Assembly: GCF_900205925.1 (NCBI RefSeq)
Contig: NZ_OAOD01000017.1
Span: forward strand, 1-64,000
DNA: 64,000 bases
Direction of reading: 5' to 3'
From: Clostridium peptidivorans
GTDB lineage: Bacteria; Bacillota; Clostridia; Clostridiales; Clostridiaceae
A model generated the notes under the pieces. That model had not been told where the DNA came from. It saw only the letters and a list, made by a program, of their open reading frames with translations, and searched no databases. The position numbers and the translations under genes were made by a program. This document shows positions 17,466-26,395 of the stretch, piece by piece. Positions within the stretch are counted from its first letter, which is position 1; every line of letters starts with the position of its first letter.

Positions 17466-17795
17466 TTGAGAAATAAAAAAATCTTAAAGTATGTAATTTT
17501 ATTATCGGTGATTTCAATTCTTTCCATAGTATTGCGAACTCGAATTATTAGCTACAAATCTAAAGAAATAAACTATGCAGTAGAATATAACCTTACCCAT
17601 GGAATGTTTAATCGCTATAAACTTTACAGCGTCCACAATCTTGAAATGTCTTATTCTGATGGAAATATTGCAGTAGTTAGAGTTGAAGGTATCGAAAAAA
17701 ACAAATCTCATAGAAAAGCACTTTACAATGTATTTCTTGAAAGAACATCTAGAGGAGTATGGAAAATTAAAAAACTATATCCTATAATAGAGTAA
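17466..17795 (+). CDS. Small membrane-anchored protein of unknown function
   Basis: About 109 residues: a basic start (RNKKILK), one membrane segment (about 8-26), then an external domain with alternating beta strands (NLEMSYSDGNIAVVRVEGI, GVWKIKKLYPI), resembling small NTF2-like or DUF4829-type folds by layout only. Possible starts are GTG 17457, ATG 17460 and TTG 17466; the AAGGG ribosome site overlaps the first and is best spaced for TTG 17466. It is divergent from the HD-GYP gene and convergent with the Fur-family gene. Confidence 0.7.
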   Translation: MRNKKILKYVILLSVISILSIVLRTRIISYKSKEINYAVEYNLTHGMFNRYKLYSVHNLEMSYSDGNIAVVRVEGIEKNKSHRKALYNVFLERTSRGVWKIKKLYPIIE

Positions 17796-17800
17796 TACTA

Positions 17801-17842
17801 AAAACCGCTAGTATCTATAATTTAGAAACTAGCGGTTTTTTA
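17801..17842. terminator. Bidirectional terminator
   Basis: AAAAACCGCTAGT / ACTAGCGGTTTTTT stem between convergent genes, with A and T runs on both sides. Confidence 0.85.
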
Positions 17843-18265
17843 TTATTTATGCTTTTTTATAGTACAATCTCTACACACACCTTGAAACTTCAAATCTAAA
17901 TGTGTATCTTCACTTAAAGTAAACCCTGTTTTATTTCTTATAAGCTGCTCTACTTGTTGCATTGGACAATCTATTTCTACTTCTTTATGGCATACAGCAC
18001 ACTCTAAAATGTGCTTATGTTCTTCATGATTCATTACATAATTGTATTTGCCATCACCTAGGTCAAATTTATTTATTATTCCTTTATTTGTAAAAAGCTC
18101 AAGATTTCTATATATGGTAGAAAGGTCTAAAGACTCTCCTCTATTTTTAAGCTGTTCATTTATCTCGTCCACAGAGAGAGCATTTTCACTATTACTTAAT
18201 ATACTTATTAAGATTAGCCTTCCCTGAGTTATCTTTATTTTATGCTCTTTTAAAATTTTCTCCAT
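17843..18265 (-). CDS. Fur-family metal-responsive transcriptional regulator
   Basis: A 140-residue protein of standard Fur length: winged-helix DNA-binding half (about 1-80, with LSVDEINEQL and LDLSTIYRNLELFTNKGII) and dimerisation half with NHEEHKHILECAVCHKEVEI and a second Cys pair CRDC near the end; the two CxxC motifs bind structural zinc. The subclass (Fur, PerR, Zur) cannot be fixed from sequence alone. The His-rich stretch supports a regulatory metal site. It is a single gene with a weak ribosome site before the ATG. Confidence 0.9.
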   Translation of the reverse strand: MEKILKEHKIKITQGRLILISILSNSENALSVDEINEQLKNRGESLDLSTIYRNLELFTNKGIINKFDLGDGKYNYVMNHEEHKHILECAVCHKEVEIDCPMQQVEQLIRNKTGFTLSEDTHLDLKFQGVCRDCTIKKHK

Positions 18266-18341
18266 AATTATTTCACTGCTTTCAATTTAATCATAAAATC
18301 TTTAATTAATTTTATCATTAAACAATACAATTTTCAATGCT

Positions 18342-19238
18342 CTAGAAGTAAAGTCTTCCCTCTATTCTTCTTTCATAAGGGGTCCATGTATTAGGTTCCA
18401 TATCCTTTGTAATTATATCTAACTTATTAAAAATTGCATCAGTATAATCAGCTAAATGTACTACATAAGCCTCCTGTGTACTTGGTGTTTTTGGAGAACC
18501 ATATTCCTGCTTTCCATGATGCTGAATTATGCAAGCCTTCATTCTAGTTTTAAACTCTTGGCTGTAACACTTAGGATCTGCATTAAAAGCCTCTTCAAGC
18601 ATTGATACTCCAATTACAATATGACCTTCCATATCGCCTCTTAAAGTATATGAAAAAGGGCCATCATAATACAGCTCTTCTGTTTTTCCTATATCGTGAA
18701 GTTTTGCTGCTAAAATTGCAATTTCCTTATTTCGAATATCGTATCTATGAGCAAATACCCTAGCAAGATACATAACATTTAAAGTATGCTCTGCTAAACC
18801 ACCTAAATAATTATGATGTTGGCTCACTCCACCTATTCCTCTTTTAAACTTATCTAAAAACTTCTCATTCTTAAAGAAATAATCATCTAAAGCTTTAGTT
18901 TCTCTACTTATAAATTCTTCTTTAGATATATCTTCTATGTCCTTCATAATATCCTCTATAGGACGCTGAACTTTGGGAATATAATCATAAATATCATAGG
19001 ACTCTACCCTGTTTACACTTTGAACATCAAAATAGTTTCCTTGAGTTCCTTTAATATTTAATACATCCCCTACCTTTAGCTTTTGCTTTTCATCAAGCAA
19101 AGTAACTTTCATATCTCCAGTAGTGTCTCCTACATATGCGGTGATACTCGTTTCTCCTTTGCTAACTATTTTTTTAATCATAAATGTAGATTCTATAGTT
19201 TTTCCTGGTGCTATATCCTTTATAAAAACACTTTTCAT
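18342..19238 (-). CDS. yhaM: YhaM-type 3'-5' exoribonuclease (OB-fold plus HD domain)
   Basis: A 298-residue protein. An N-terminal OB-fold nucleic-acid-binding domain (about 1-90, TAYVGDTTGDMKVTL...LKVGDVLNIKG) is followed by an HD phosphohydrolase domain with LAEHTLNVMYLA, LHDIGKTEEL and HHGKQEYGSP. This is the layout of YhaM/CBF1 enzymes, which trim RNA and single-stranded DNA from the 3' end. The ATG at 19238 is preferred because GAGG lies 11 nt upstream; an in-frame upstream extension would place the ribosome site inside the coding region. Confidence 0.9.
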   Translation of the reverse strand: MKSVFIKDIAPGKTIESTFMIKKIVSKGETSITAYVGDTTGDMKVTLLDEKQKLKVGDVLNIKGTQGNYFDVQSVNRVESYDIYDYIPKVQRPIEDIMKDIEDISKEEFISRETKALDDYFFKNEKFLDKFKRGIGGVSQHHNYLGGLAEHTLNVMYLARVFAHRYDIRNKEIAILAAKLHDIGKTEELYYDGPFSYTLRGDMEGHIVIGVSMLEEAFNADPKCYSQEFKTRMKACIIQHHGKQEYGSPKTPSTQEAYVVHLADYTDAIFNKLDIITKDMEPNTWTPYERRIEGRLYF

Positions 19239-19302
19239 ATGTATCACATCCTCTTTTATTATTATGGACAAATATGTTTTCTATTATTAGTTAATATAAT
19301 AA

Positions 19303-19342
19303 AAAATAACTCAGTAAGTTCCTTTAACTACTGAGTTATATT
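19303..19342 (-). terminator. Terminator of the coiled-coil membrane protein gene
   Basis: Stem ATAACTCAGTA / TACTGAGTTAT followed by TTTTTTAT in the minus direction, about 70 bp after the 19410-20582 stop codon. Confidence 0.75.
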
Positions 19343-19409
19343 TATATATTAATAAACTATTTTAGTTGGTTTCATTATATCATCTATTTTTTTAGCCCGC
19401 AAATAAACT

Positions 19410-20582
19410 TTAAATCAAATTAAATATACTTGCAATTTGCATTAGCACAGCTGAATCCGTATTTGTCGTTATTGCATTTATTAAAGTATTTTTTTCATTT
19501 TGGCTAAGTCCGTTATATATACCCTTTATCACCGCAGCATCATTACTATAATTATAAGATGGATTAGCTATAAGCTTATTTAATGTCTGCACCATAAGTG
19601 ATATTATTTTATTTCCTTCTTTAGATCCTGTATTATTTAAAGCTCCTGAAAGCTGATTTCTTGCTTTTGTAAGAAGGTTTATTTTTTCTTGCTGTGATTT
19701 TTGTTCTTGCTCTGCCGTATTATTCCCCTGGTTTTTTTCATTATCTTTGATTGTTTTATCTATATCACTTGCTATATCTTCTGCCTGTTTTTTACCTTCT
19801 GTACTTTTAATATTTTTTGAAATATCCTTTAAGCCATTTGATATTTCATTCAATACACTTTGTGATGGATTTTTAATTCCCTGCTGAATCCTATTTAGAA
19901 GCTCCTCAATTTGTTTTTTCTCTTCACTACTTAAAGCCTTTTTTCTTAAATCATTAAGTTTATTTTTCAAAGCTTCCAGTTGATTTTTTATCTCGTTATT
20001 ATTATATAATTTTGATGGATCAAATTGATCTATTTTAAGAGTTAATATGCTATTATCCAGTACTACAGAGCTTATGTCCACAGGTATTATATCCTTATTT
20101 ATATATATCTTCTCATCCATTACCTCTATGCCTTCAATTTTACGATTCTTAACCTCATTTAAAACCATAGCTTTAGTAATTGGAAACTTGCCTACTTTAA
20201 AATTTATAGGATTATAAATTATATTACTTTCATCATACTCTATATTTCCAGTGCTCCAAGTGATTACATTTATTCCTTTATATATTGCAGGTATTCCCAT
20301 AGTTAATTTATCATCGTTAAATTTAAATTGAGGAGTTTTTATTACAATGTTTCCTATTTCCTCTGGAGATTTGTATACCGCTGCTAAAAGTGAATTTACT
20401 TCTTTTTCAGTAAATGCAGCTGTACCACCTGTCTTCTCTGCAATTAAAATCCTATCTAAAGACTTAAAGGAAGGTTCCTCTAAAGTATACCCTGATTTAT
20501 TGAAAGCTAAGCCTATAGATATTCCTACTGCTAAAATTAATATTAAAATAATTGAAAAAATAATTTTTATTACGCGCTTCAT
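19410..20582 (-). CDS. Membrane-anchored coiled-coil protein, paralogue of 60259-61401
   Basis: A 390-residue protein: basic start and one membrane segment (about 4-27), a beta-rich external domain (about 30-185, containing AAFTEKEVNSLLAAVYK and FKVGKFPITKAMVLNEVK) that recalls YpmS/DUF2140 proteins in layout, then a charged coiled coil (about 190-310, rich in K, E, Q, N), and a C-terminal helical repeat (PSYNYSNDAAVIKGIYNGLSQNEKN). The other paralogue has the same order of parts. The ATG at 20582 is placed seven bases after GAGGTG; the upstream GTG overlaps that site. Function unknown; probably an envelope protein. Confidence 0.8.
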   Translation of the reverse strand: MKRVIKIIFSIILILILAVGISIGLAFNKSGYTLEEPSFKSLDRILIAEKTGGTAAFTEKEVNSLLAAVYKSPEEIGNIVIKTPQFKFNDDKLTMGIPAIYKGINVITWSTGNIEYDESNIIYNPINFKVGKFPITKAMVLNEVKNRKIEGIEVMDEKIYINKDIIPVDISSVVLDNSILTLKIDQFDPSKLYNNNEIKNQLEALKNKLNDLRKKALSSEEKKQIEELLNRIQQGIKNPSQSVLNEISNGLKDISKNIKSTEGKKQAEDIASDIDKTIKDNEKNQGNNTAEQEQKSQQEKINLLTKARNQLSGALNNTGSKEGNKIISLMVQTLNKLIANPSYNYSNDAAVIKGIYNGLSQNEKNTLINAITTNTDSAVLMQIASIFNLI

Positions 20583-20686
20583 TAGTATCACCTCTACATA
20601 TATTTTACACTTTATTAATACGATACTTCTTGTTATATAATTCTACAAATTAAATAATTTTATATAAAACTAAGTATTATTCTTTA

Positions 20687-21295
20687 TCAAATCTTATCTC
20701 GTGAATGTAAACCTCTAAAAATATATCCACCTCCAAAGCCTAATAATGAAGATATAATTCCAACTTTAATCTTGCCCTTGCTATTGGATTTTATAGTGCA
20801 AGCAGCAGGTTTTATAACTACTTTTTGAATATACGCATCTTCACTTTTAGCTTGCAAATCAAGCCAATAATAATACCCAGACCAAATAAACCAGCTAATA
20901 TACCAAATAATATAAGAATAAAATATATTATATCTAGACCTATAACTTATTAAATTGGTGTACCTCTCCATTAAAAACTCAAGTACTATTATGGGAGTAG
21001 TCCACTTCAGTGCCTTAATAGCCTTTGCCTTTAACCCCTTTGGTGAATATGCAAGCCACAATAATGCCAAAACAGGTATTAAGAAAAAATTAAATGCTAC
21101 TGAAATAATTGGCATGTTTATTATTCGTGCAGGATAAGTCCATAAGTTAAGCATCTTTGCTGTCCAAGCCCAAGTACTTGAATACACTATAACGAAATAC
21201 TTCATATAAATATATTTCTTAAACTTACTTCTCTTTAATCCATATACAATTATTGAAATTATAATTATAACATATTGAATCACTATCTCTATCAT
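20687..21295 (-). CDS. Multi-pass membrane protein, CBO0543-like
   Basis: A 202-residue hydrophobic protein with about five membrane segments, with WTYPARIINMPIISVAFNFF and ERYTNLISYRSRYN in the loops and a basic C-terminal tail. It resembles the uncharacterised CBO0543 family of clostridia and bacilli by length, Trp/Tyr-rich segments and the ERxTxLI motif (recognition from memory, moderate). ATG 21295 has GAGG nine bases upstream; an earlier in-frame GTG overlaps that site. Function unknown. Confidence 0.75.
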   Translation of the reverse strand: MIEIVIQYVIIIISIIVYGLKRSKFKKYIYMKYFVIVYSSTWAWTAKMLNLWTYPARIINMPIISVAFNFFLIPVLALLWLAYSPKGLKAKAIKALKWTTPIIVLEFLMERYTNLISYRSRYNIFYSYIIWYISWFIWSGYYYWLDLQAKSEDAYIQKVVIKPAACTIKSNSKGKIKVGIISSLLGFGGGYIFRGLHSRDKI

Positions 21296-21493
21296 TTTGA
21301 AAGACCTCACTAATTCATAATTATATATATTGTTCCTTATTTATGTAGATTTAATTCTTAAGTAATTTATACTAATTTAGTCCAAATTCTATAAAGAAAC
21401 TTAATCTACTGCTCATATCTCCCATTTTATTTATATTTTTAAAATTGACATATATATTGTTATATGTTAGTTTTATATTGTAGTAATACTTCA

Positions 21494-21569
21494 GTACATT
21501 AATTTGTAATTTTTATATATCGTTTGTAATATAACGTACATTAATTGTTATTTTTATATATATTGTTAG
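21494..21569 (+). repeat. Tandem direct repeat in the pflB leader
   Basis: Two copies of a 33-bp unit, 42 bp apart: 21494-21526 and 21536-21568, both starting GTACATTAATT and running through ATTTTTATATAT. The second copy ends at the pflB ribosome site. Likely regulator sites or an upstream duplication; the binding factor is unknown. Confidence 0.75.
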
Positions 21570-21582
21570 GAGGTTGTTATTG

Positions 21583-23808
21583 TTGAGAAATGAATGGATA
21601 GGATTTAACCAAGGATTATGGACAGGCGAAATAAATGTTAGAAACTTTATCCAAAAGAACTATATGGCCTATGTTGGAGATGATAGTTTTCTAGCTAAAG
21701 CAACAGATAGAACTAAAACTCTTTGGTCAAAAGTTGAAAAACTATTAATAGAAGAAATTGAGAAGGGCCTATTAGATGTAGATACAAAAACCGTATCTGG
21801 AATAGATAATTTTGCACCTGGATATATCGATAAGGAAAATGAACTCATTGTAGGTCTTCAAACAGATGCTCCACTTAAGAGAATGGTAAATCCTTTTGGT
21901 GGAATAAGAATGGCCGAGCAATCCTTAAGTGAGTATGATCATGAAGTAGACCCTGAAATGCATGAAATATTTACAAAATACAGAAAGACTCATAATCAAG
22001 GAGTTTTTGATGCTTATACAGATGAAATTAAAAAGGCCCGCAGCGCAGGACTTTTAACCGGACTTCCTGATGCTTATGGAAGAGGACGTATCATAGGTGA
22101 TTTCAGAAGAATAGCTCTTTATGGAATAGATTTTTTAATTGTTCAAAAGAAGAAGGACTTATCAAATATTAAAAGCCCATTAGTTGAAGAAACAATAAGA
22201 CTTAGAGAAGAAGTAAGCGAACAAATTAAAGCTCTTGAAAAAATAAAAAATATGGCTATGTCCTATGGTATTGATATATCTACTCCAGCTAAAAACGCTA
22301 AGGAAGCAATTCAATTTTTATACTTTGGATATCTTGCTGGAGTAAAAGAAAATAATGGAGCTGCAATGTCCATTGGGAGAAATACTACATTTATAGATGT
22401 ATATATTGAGAGAGATTTAAAAAATGGAGTATTAACTGAAATAGAGGCTCAGGAGCTTATAGATCAATTTGTATTAAAGCTTAGACTTGTAAGACACTTA
22501 AGAACTCCTGAATATAATCAGATATTTGCAGGAGATCCAAACTGGGTAACAGAATCCATAGGTGGAATGGGACTAAACGGAAAAACTTTAGTTACAAAAA
22601 CCGCCTTTAGATTTATAAATACCCTTGCAAATTTAAGTCCAGCACCAGAACCAAATATCACAGTTTTATGGTCTGAAAAACTTCCTGAAGGATTTAAAAA
22701 ATACTGTGCAAAGATGTCTATAGAAACGGACTCACTTCAATATGAAAATGATGATATTATGCGTCCTTTATATGGAGATGATTATGCTATAGCTTGTTGT
22801 GTATCTGCTATGCAGCTTGGAAAGCAAATGCAATTCTTTGGAGCAAGATGTAATTTAGCAAAGTCCTTGCTTTACGCTATAAATGGCGGTGTAGATGAAA
22901 AGAAAGGCATGGTGGTTATACCTGGAATTCCCAAGATAGATGATGAAATATTAGATTATGAAAAAGTTAAAGAAAACTACTTTAAAGTGTTAGAATATGT
23001 GGCAACTATTTATATAGATGCTTTAAATATAATTCACTTCATGCATGATAAATACGCCTATGAAGCAGGACTTATGGCACTTCATGATACGGTAGTTCAT
23101 AGATTCTTAGCCTGTGGTGTAGCTGGATTATCCGTTGCAGCAGATTCATTAAGTGCTATAAAATATGCTAAAGTTAAACCTATAAGAAAAGATGGTGTAG
23201 CTGTGGATTTTGAAACAGAAGGGGATTTCCCTAAATACGGAAATGATGATGATAGAGTTGATGACATTGCTGTAGAAATAGTTAAGAGATTCATAAAGGA
23301 ACTTAGAAAAACTCCTACTTATAGAAATGCAGAGCATACATTATCCGCTCTTACTATAACTTCAAATGTTATGTATGGTAAAAAAACTGGTTCAACTCCA
23401 GATGGAAGAAAACTAGGTGAGGCTTTCGCTCCTGGTGCAAACCCTATGCATGGACGAGATATAAATGGAGCCCTTGCATCACTTAATTCTGTGGCGAAGA
23501 TACCTTATAGAGATGTCTGCCAGGACGGTGTATCAAATACCTTCTCCATAATTCCTGATGCATTAGGAAAAGATGATAATGGAAGAATTAATAACTTAGT
23601 TTCCATACTTGATGGATATTTTGCACAAGGCTCTCATCATTTAAATGTAAATGTGCTTAATCGTGAAACTTTAATTGATGCTATGGAAAATCCTCATAAT
23701 TACCCTACTCTTACTATAAGAGTATCTGGTTATGCCGTAAACTTTGTAAAACTTTCAAAGGAGCATCAGCTAGAAGTTATTAAGAGAACTTTCCACGAAA
23801 GAGTGTAA
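21583..23808 (+). CDS. pflB: Formate C-acetyltransferase (pyruvate formate-lyase)
   Basis: A 741-residue glycyl-radical enzyme that splits pyruvate with CoA into acetyl-CoA and formate, used in anaerobic fermentation. The vicinal active-site cysteines C405-C406 ([22 protein letters not shown]) and the radical glycine G716 (RVSGYAVNF) are intact. The start is a TTG giving MRNEWIGF, nine bases after AGGAGG; the preceding TTG codons are alternatives of little consequence. pflA follows after 22 bp, an obvious operon. Strict anaerobic function agrees with a clostridial host. Confidence 0.97.
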   Translation: MRNEWIGFNQGLWTGEINVRNFIQKNYMAYVGDDSFLAKATDRTKTLWSKVEKLLIEEIEKGLLDVDTKTVSGIDNFAPGYIDKENELIVGLQTDAPLKRMVNPFGGIRMAEQSLSEYDHEVDPEMHEIFTKYRKTHNQGVFDAYTDEIKKARSAGLLTGLPDAYGRGRIIGDFRRIALYGIDFLIVQKKKDLSNIKSPLVEETIRLREEVSEQIKALEKIKNMAMSYGIDISTPAKNAKEAIQFLYFGYLAGVKENNGAAMSIGRNTTFIDVYIERDLKNGVLTEIEAQELIDQFVLKLRLVRHLRTPEYNQIFAGDPNWVTESIGGMGLNGKTLVTKTAFRFINTLANLSPAPEPNITVLWSEKLPEGFKKYCAKMSIETDSLQYENDDIMRPLYGDDYAIACCVSAMQLGKQMQFFGARCNLAKSLLYAINGGVDEKKGMVVIPGIPKIDDEILDYEKVKENYFKVLEYVATIYIDALNIIHFMHDKYAYEAGLMALHDTVVHRFLACGVAGLSVAADSLSAIKYAKVKPIRKDGVAVDFETEGDFPKYGNDDDRVDDIAVEIVKRFIKELRKTPTYRNAEHTLSALTITSNVMYGKKTGSTPDGRKLGEAFAPGANPMHGRDINGALASLNSVAKIPYRDVCQDGVSNTFSIIPDALGKDDNGRINNLVSILDGYFAQGSHHLNVNVLNRETLIDAMENPHNYPTLTIRVSGYAVNFVKLSKEHQLEVIKRTFHERV

Positions 23809-23830
23809 TACACGAGAGGAGGGCTTGTTT

Positions 23831-24532
23831 ATGACAAAAGGATATATTCACTCTACTGAGACCATGGGACTTGTTGATGGACCGGGCATAAGAACTGTAG
23901 TATTTTTTCAAGGCTGTGTACTCAGATGTGCTTATTGTCATAATCCTGACACATGGAGCTTTGAAGGAGGACAAGAAGTATCCCCTCAGGAGCTTTTAAG
24001 TAAAGTCCTTCGCTTTAAGCCCTACTTTGAAAAATCTGGTGGTGGAGTTACATGCTCTGGCGGGGAACCCTTAATGCAGCCAAAGTTTTTACTAGAATTT
24101 CTAAAGCTTTGCAAAGAAAATAATATTCACACAACCATTGATACTTCAGGAGTTGGTGCGGGAAACTATGAAGAAATACTTAAATATGTGGATCTTGTTC
24201 TTTTAGATGTGAAGCATTATGATAGGGACGGTTATGAACAAATTACTGAACATAGCATGGACAAATTTAATGAGTTTACTGAAAGCATCCTTAAATCGAA
24301 TGTCCCTATTTGGATTAGACATGTAGTCGTTCCTGGAATTACTGACAGTGAGGAACATATGATTGAACTTAAAAAGTTTATATCTAAGTTTAAAAACCTA
24401 GAAAAAGTAGAGCTTTTACCTTACCACACTTTGGGGGTAAATAAATATGAAAAGCTCGGGATTCCGTACAAGCTGGACGGCATTGAAGCAATGGAAAAAG
24501 AAAGATTGAAAGTATTGAGTAATCTCTTATAG
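23831..24532 (+). CDS. pflA: Pyruvate formate-lyase activating enzyme (radical SAM)
   Basis: A 233-residue radical-SAM protein that installs the glycyl radical on PflB. The cluster motif CVLRCAYC and the following HNPD are near residues 28-40; GPGIRTVVFFQGC and SGGGVTCSGGEPLMQ are typical of PflA. ATG 23831 has GAGGG seven bases upstream. The TAG stop lies within the left arm of a REP palindrome (24531-24573), which probably also serves as the operon terminator. Confidence 0.97.
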   Translation: MTKGYIHSTETMGLVDGPGIRTVVFFQGCVLRCAYCHNPDTWSFEGGQEVSPQELLSKVLRFKPYFEKSGGGVTCSGGEPLMQPKFLLEFLKLCKENNIHTTIDTSGVGAGNYEEILKYVDLVLLDVKHYDRDGYEQITEHSMDKFNEFTESILKSNVPIWIRHVVVPGITDSEEHMIELKKFISKFKNLEKVELLPYHTLGVNKYEKLGIPYKLDGIEAMEKERLKVLSNLL

Positions 24533-24573
24533 GGGCCAGACCCCTGGGTATTTTTCCCAGGGGTCTGGCCCCT
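24531..24573. repeat. REP palindrome 1
   Basis: Perfect 18-bp arms AGGGGCCAGACCCCTGGG (24531-24548) and its complement (24556-24573) around TATTTTT. It overlaps the pflA stop codon. It is the first of seven near-identical GC-rich palindromes in this AT-rich window. Confidence 0.93.
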
Positions 24574-24643
24574 TAATACTTGATAAAAAACTACTCCATG
24601 TATATAATAAATATAAATGTTATATATAAAAGGTGGTGTTACC

Positions 24644-25102
24644 TTGATTAAGTTTAACAAATTAAATCCAGACGAAATAATAAGCAAATTACCTTTGCTT
24701 CATGATTTATTTGATAAATACTCTAATAAAATTGCTGCAGCTTACCTATTCGGTTCCTTTCATAACAAAAACACAACACCATTAAGCGATATAGATATAG
24801 CAATTTTATTTTATAGCAATATCGACAATGATGAAATGAATATTATTGAATCTAATATATATGAAGATTTAACTAAATTCCTTAAAACTGACGAAATTGA
24901 TTTAATGAATTTAAATACTGCGCCTTTAAATATGCAATATGGTGTATTAAAAAGCAAAGAATTTTTATACTGTGGTGATAAAGACTTTATTGTAGATTTT
25001 GAGAGCAACATTATTTTAGAATATCTTGACTTTAAACCCTATCGTGAAGAAATGGATAGACTATTTTTAGACTCTATTAAAGGGGTGAAAACAAGTGGAT
25101 AG
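24644..25102 (+). CDS. mntA: MntA-type minimal nucleotidyltransferase antitoxin
   Basis: A 152-residue minimal nucleotidyltransferase. The GSx10DxD motif (GS 37-38, D49 and D51 in LSDIDIAI) is intact. In HepT/MntA modules this antitoxin neutralises the HEPN toxin by adding AMP groups to a tyrosine. The start is TTG 24644, seven to eight bases after AGGTGG. It overlaps the hepT-like reading frame by 8 bp, the usual arrangement. The partner toxin is interrupted, so this may now be an orphan antitoxin. Confidence 0.88.
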   Translation: MIKFNKLNPDEIISKLPLLHDLFDKYSNKIAAAYLFGSFHNKNTTPLSDIDIAILFYSNIDNDEMNIIESNIYEDLTKFLKTDEIDLMNLNTAPLNMQYGVLKSKEFLYCGDKDFIVDFESNIILEYLDFKPYREEMDRLFLDSIKGVKTSG

Positions 25103-25520
25103 TAAATTAATTACTCAACTTAGATTACTTAATCAATATTTGACTATTTTAAATAAGATAAAGACTGAGAATAGAGATGTATTTTTAAATGATGAAATTT
25201 TGCAAGGAGCTGCCGAAAGATATTTGTAGTTATCTATAGAGACTTGTATTAATATAGGAAATAGAATTTTAAGTCTTGAGCAGTTTAAGCATAATATTAA
25301 TCCACCACAAACCTATGCAGATATATTTGAAAACTTATCACTAATTGGGATTATAGATAAAGATTTTTCTGTTGAATTAAAAAATATGGCTAAGTTTAGA
25401 AACAAATTAGTTCATTCTTATTGGGAAATTGATCATAGTTTTGTATATGATTTGATACAAACTAAGCTAAATGATATTATAAAATTTATGTCTATAACAT
25501 CTGATTATGTAAATAAGTAA
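25095..25520 (+). pseudogene. hepT: HepT-type HEPN toxin gene interrupted by an in-frame TAG
   Basis: Reading from GTG 25095 gives 44 residues ending AERYL, then TAG at 25227-25229, then the same frame continues open (LSIETCINIG...) to TAA at 25518-25520. HepT proteins normally read AERYLQ here, so one C-to-T change of a CAG codon explains the stop. The HEPN catalytic motif RNKLVHSY (R102, H107, Y109) lies after the stop. The first fragment is too short to be toxic by family knowledge. There is no frameshift and no other damage. Either a recently inactivated toxin, a read-through product, or a sequencing error. Confidence 0.9.
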
Positions 25521-25529
25521 AATAACCTT

Positions 25530-25580
25530 TTATAAGGGTCAGACTCCTGGTTAATTTTACCATGAGTCTGACCCTTATAA
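25530..25580. repeat. REP palindrome 2 (divergent variant)
   Basis: Arms 25530-25550 and 25560-25580 (core AAGGGTCAGACTCCTGG) pair with one mismatch. Both arms changed GGGGCC to AGGGTC and ACCCC to ACTC relative to the other copies, so pairing is kept. Lies between the broken toxin and the vanZ-like gene, both 3' ends. Confidence 0.88.
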
Positions 25581-25590
25581 AATTCATTTA

Positions 25591-26319
25591 TTATATTCCA
25601 TTGTTTTCAATTTTAGAAAATCTCCTTTTTAGTGTTGTACTAAGTCTTTGATAACCACACCATATAACTGTTCCCAAAATAGCTCCTGAAAAATCTAGCA
25701 GCACATCCCCTACCTCAGAGGTTCTACCTTTTACAAAACTTTGATGAAACTCATCTAATACCGCATAAAACAAAGCTATAAATAAAACATATACTATAAC
25801 ATTTTTATTTCTTATACCAAACTGCCAAAATACATTAGCAATTAAAATAGCAAGCATTATATACTCAAGTGCATGTGCTCCCCTTCTTATAAGGTAATTT
25901 TGAAATTTAAGCTTTTTATCATTTGCTGCATTACTAGCCTTTTTTACAGTACTTGAATTATTACTTTTATTAGAAACACTGGTATTCTCTTTAGTTGCTT
26001 TTGTATTATTATTTTTGCTTACAGTATCATTATTCTTAGCTTCAGAATTCTCTTCCTTACTAACTTGAGTATTATTTTTATTTGAAATATTGTTATTCTT
26101 ATCTCCAGAGCTATCTAACTTCTTAGCTTCTTTATCAATATTAAAGCTTTCCACGCTCTTAGGCTTTTTTACAGTATTTTTCATCTCTATATAGTGTTTT
26201 TTTATGTTCTTTAAAAATTGCTCACTTCTAGCATTTGACTCCAATCCATTTTGAGAAGAATTATAAAATATAAATCCCATCCATGCTAAACATAATATTA
26301 TAGATATAATTTTTTTCAA
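25591..26319 (-). CDS. VanZ-like membrane protein with long Asn/Lys-rich insert
   Basis: A 242-residue protein of the VanZ family (PF04892). First membrane segment about 3-20 (ISIILCLAWMGFIFYNSSQ), then an unusual low-complexity hydrophilic insert (about 25-140, rich in N, K, S, T), then the VanZ core with RRGAHALEYIMLAILIANVF and LDEFHQSFVKGRTSEVGDVLLDFSGAILG. The start is TTG 26319 with GGAGG seven bases upstream; the frame is open further upstream but that part is just the REP palindrome read through. VanZ-type proteins are linked to low-level glycopeptide resistance in some bacteria; role here unknown. Confidence 0.85.
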   Translation of the reverse strand: MKKIISIILCLAWMGFIFYNSSQNGLESNARSEQFLKNIKKHYIEMKNTVKKPKSVESFNIDKEAKKLDSSGDKNNNISNKNNTQVSKEENSEAKNNDTVSKNNNTKATKENTSVSNKSNNSSTVKKASNAANDKKLKFQNYLIRRGAHALEYIMLAILIANVFWQFGIRNKNVIVYVLFIALFYAVLDEFHQSFVKGRTSEVGDVLLDFSGAILGTVIWCGYQRLSTTLKRRFSKIENNGI

Positions 26320-26340
26320 ACTTTTACCTCCATCTTCTTT

Positions 26341-26385
26341 AAGGGGCCAGATCCCTGGATGATATTCCCAGGGGTCTGGCCCCTT
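26341..26385. repeat. REP palindrome 3
   Basis: Arms AAGGGGCCAGATCCCTGG (26341-26358) and complement (26368-26385), one mismatch. Lies 11 bp beyond the transposase stop codon, on its 3' side. Confidence 0.92.
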
Positions 26386-26395
26386 GTTCATTCAA

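Noticed and set aside
24421..24687. Minus-strand open frame across the pflA end and REP 1
   Set aside because: It is antisense to pflA and contains the REP palindrome (RGQTPG...); no ribosome site.
26320..26391. N-terminal extension of the longer vanZ-like gene (open frame to 26391)
   Set aside because: Those codons are the translated REP palindrome; the ribosome site GGAGG and TTG at 26319 give the proper membrane-segment start.
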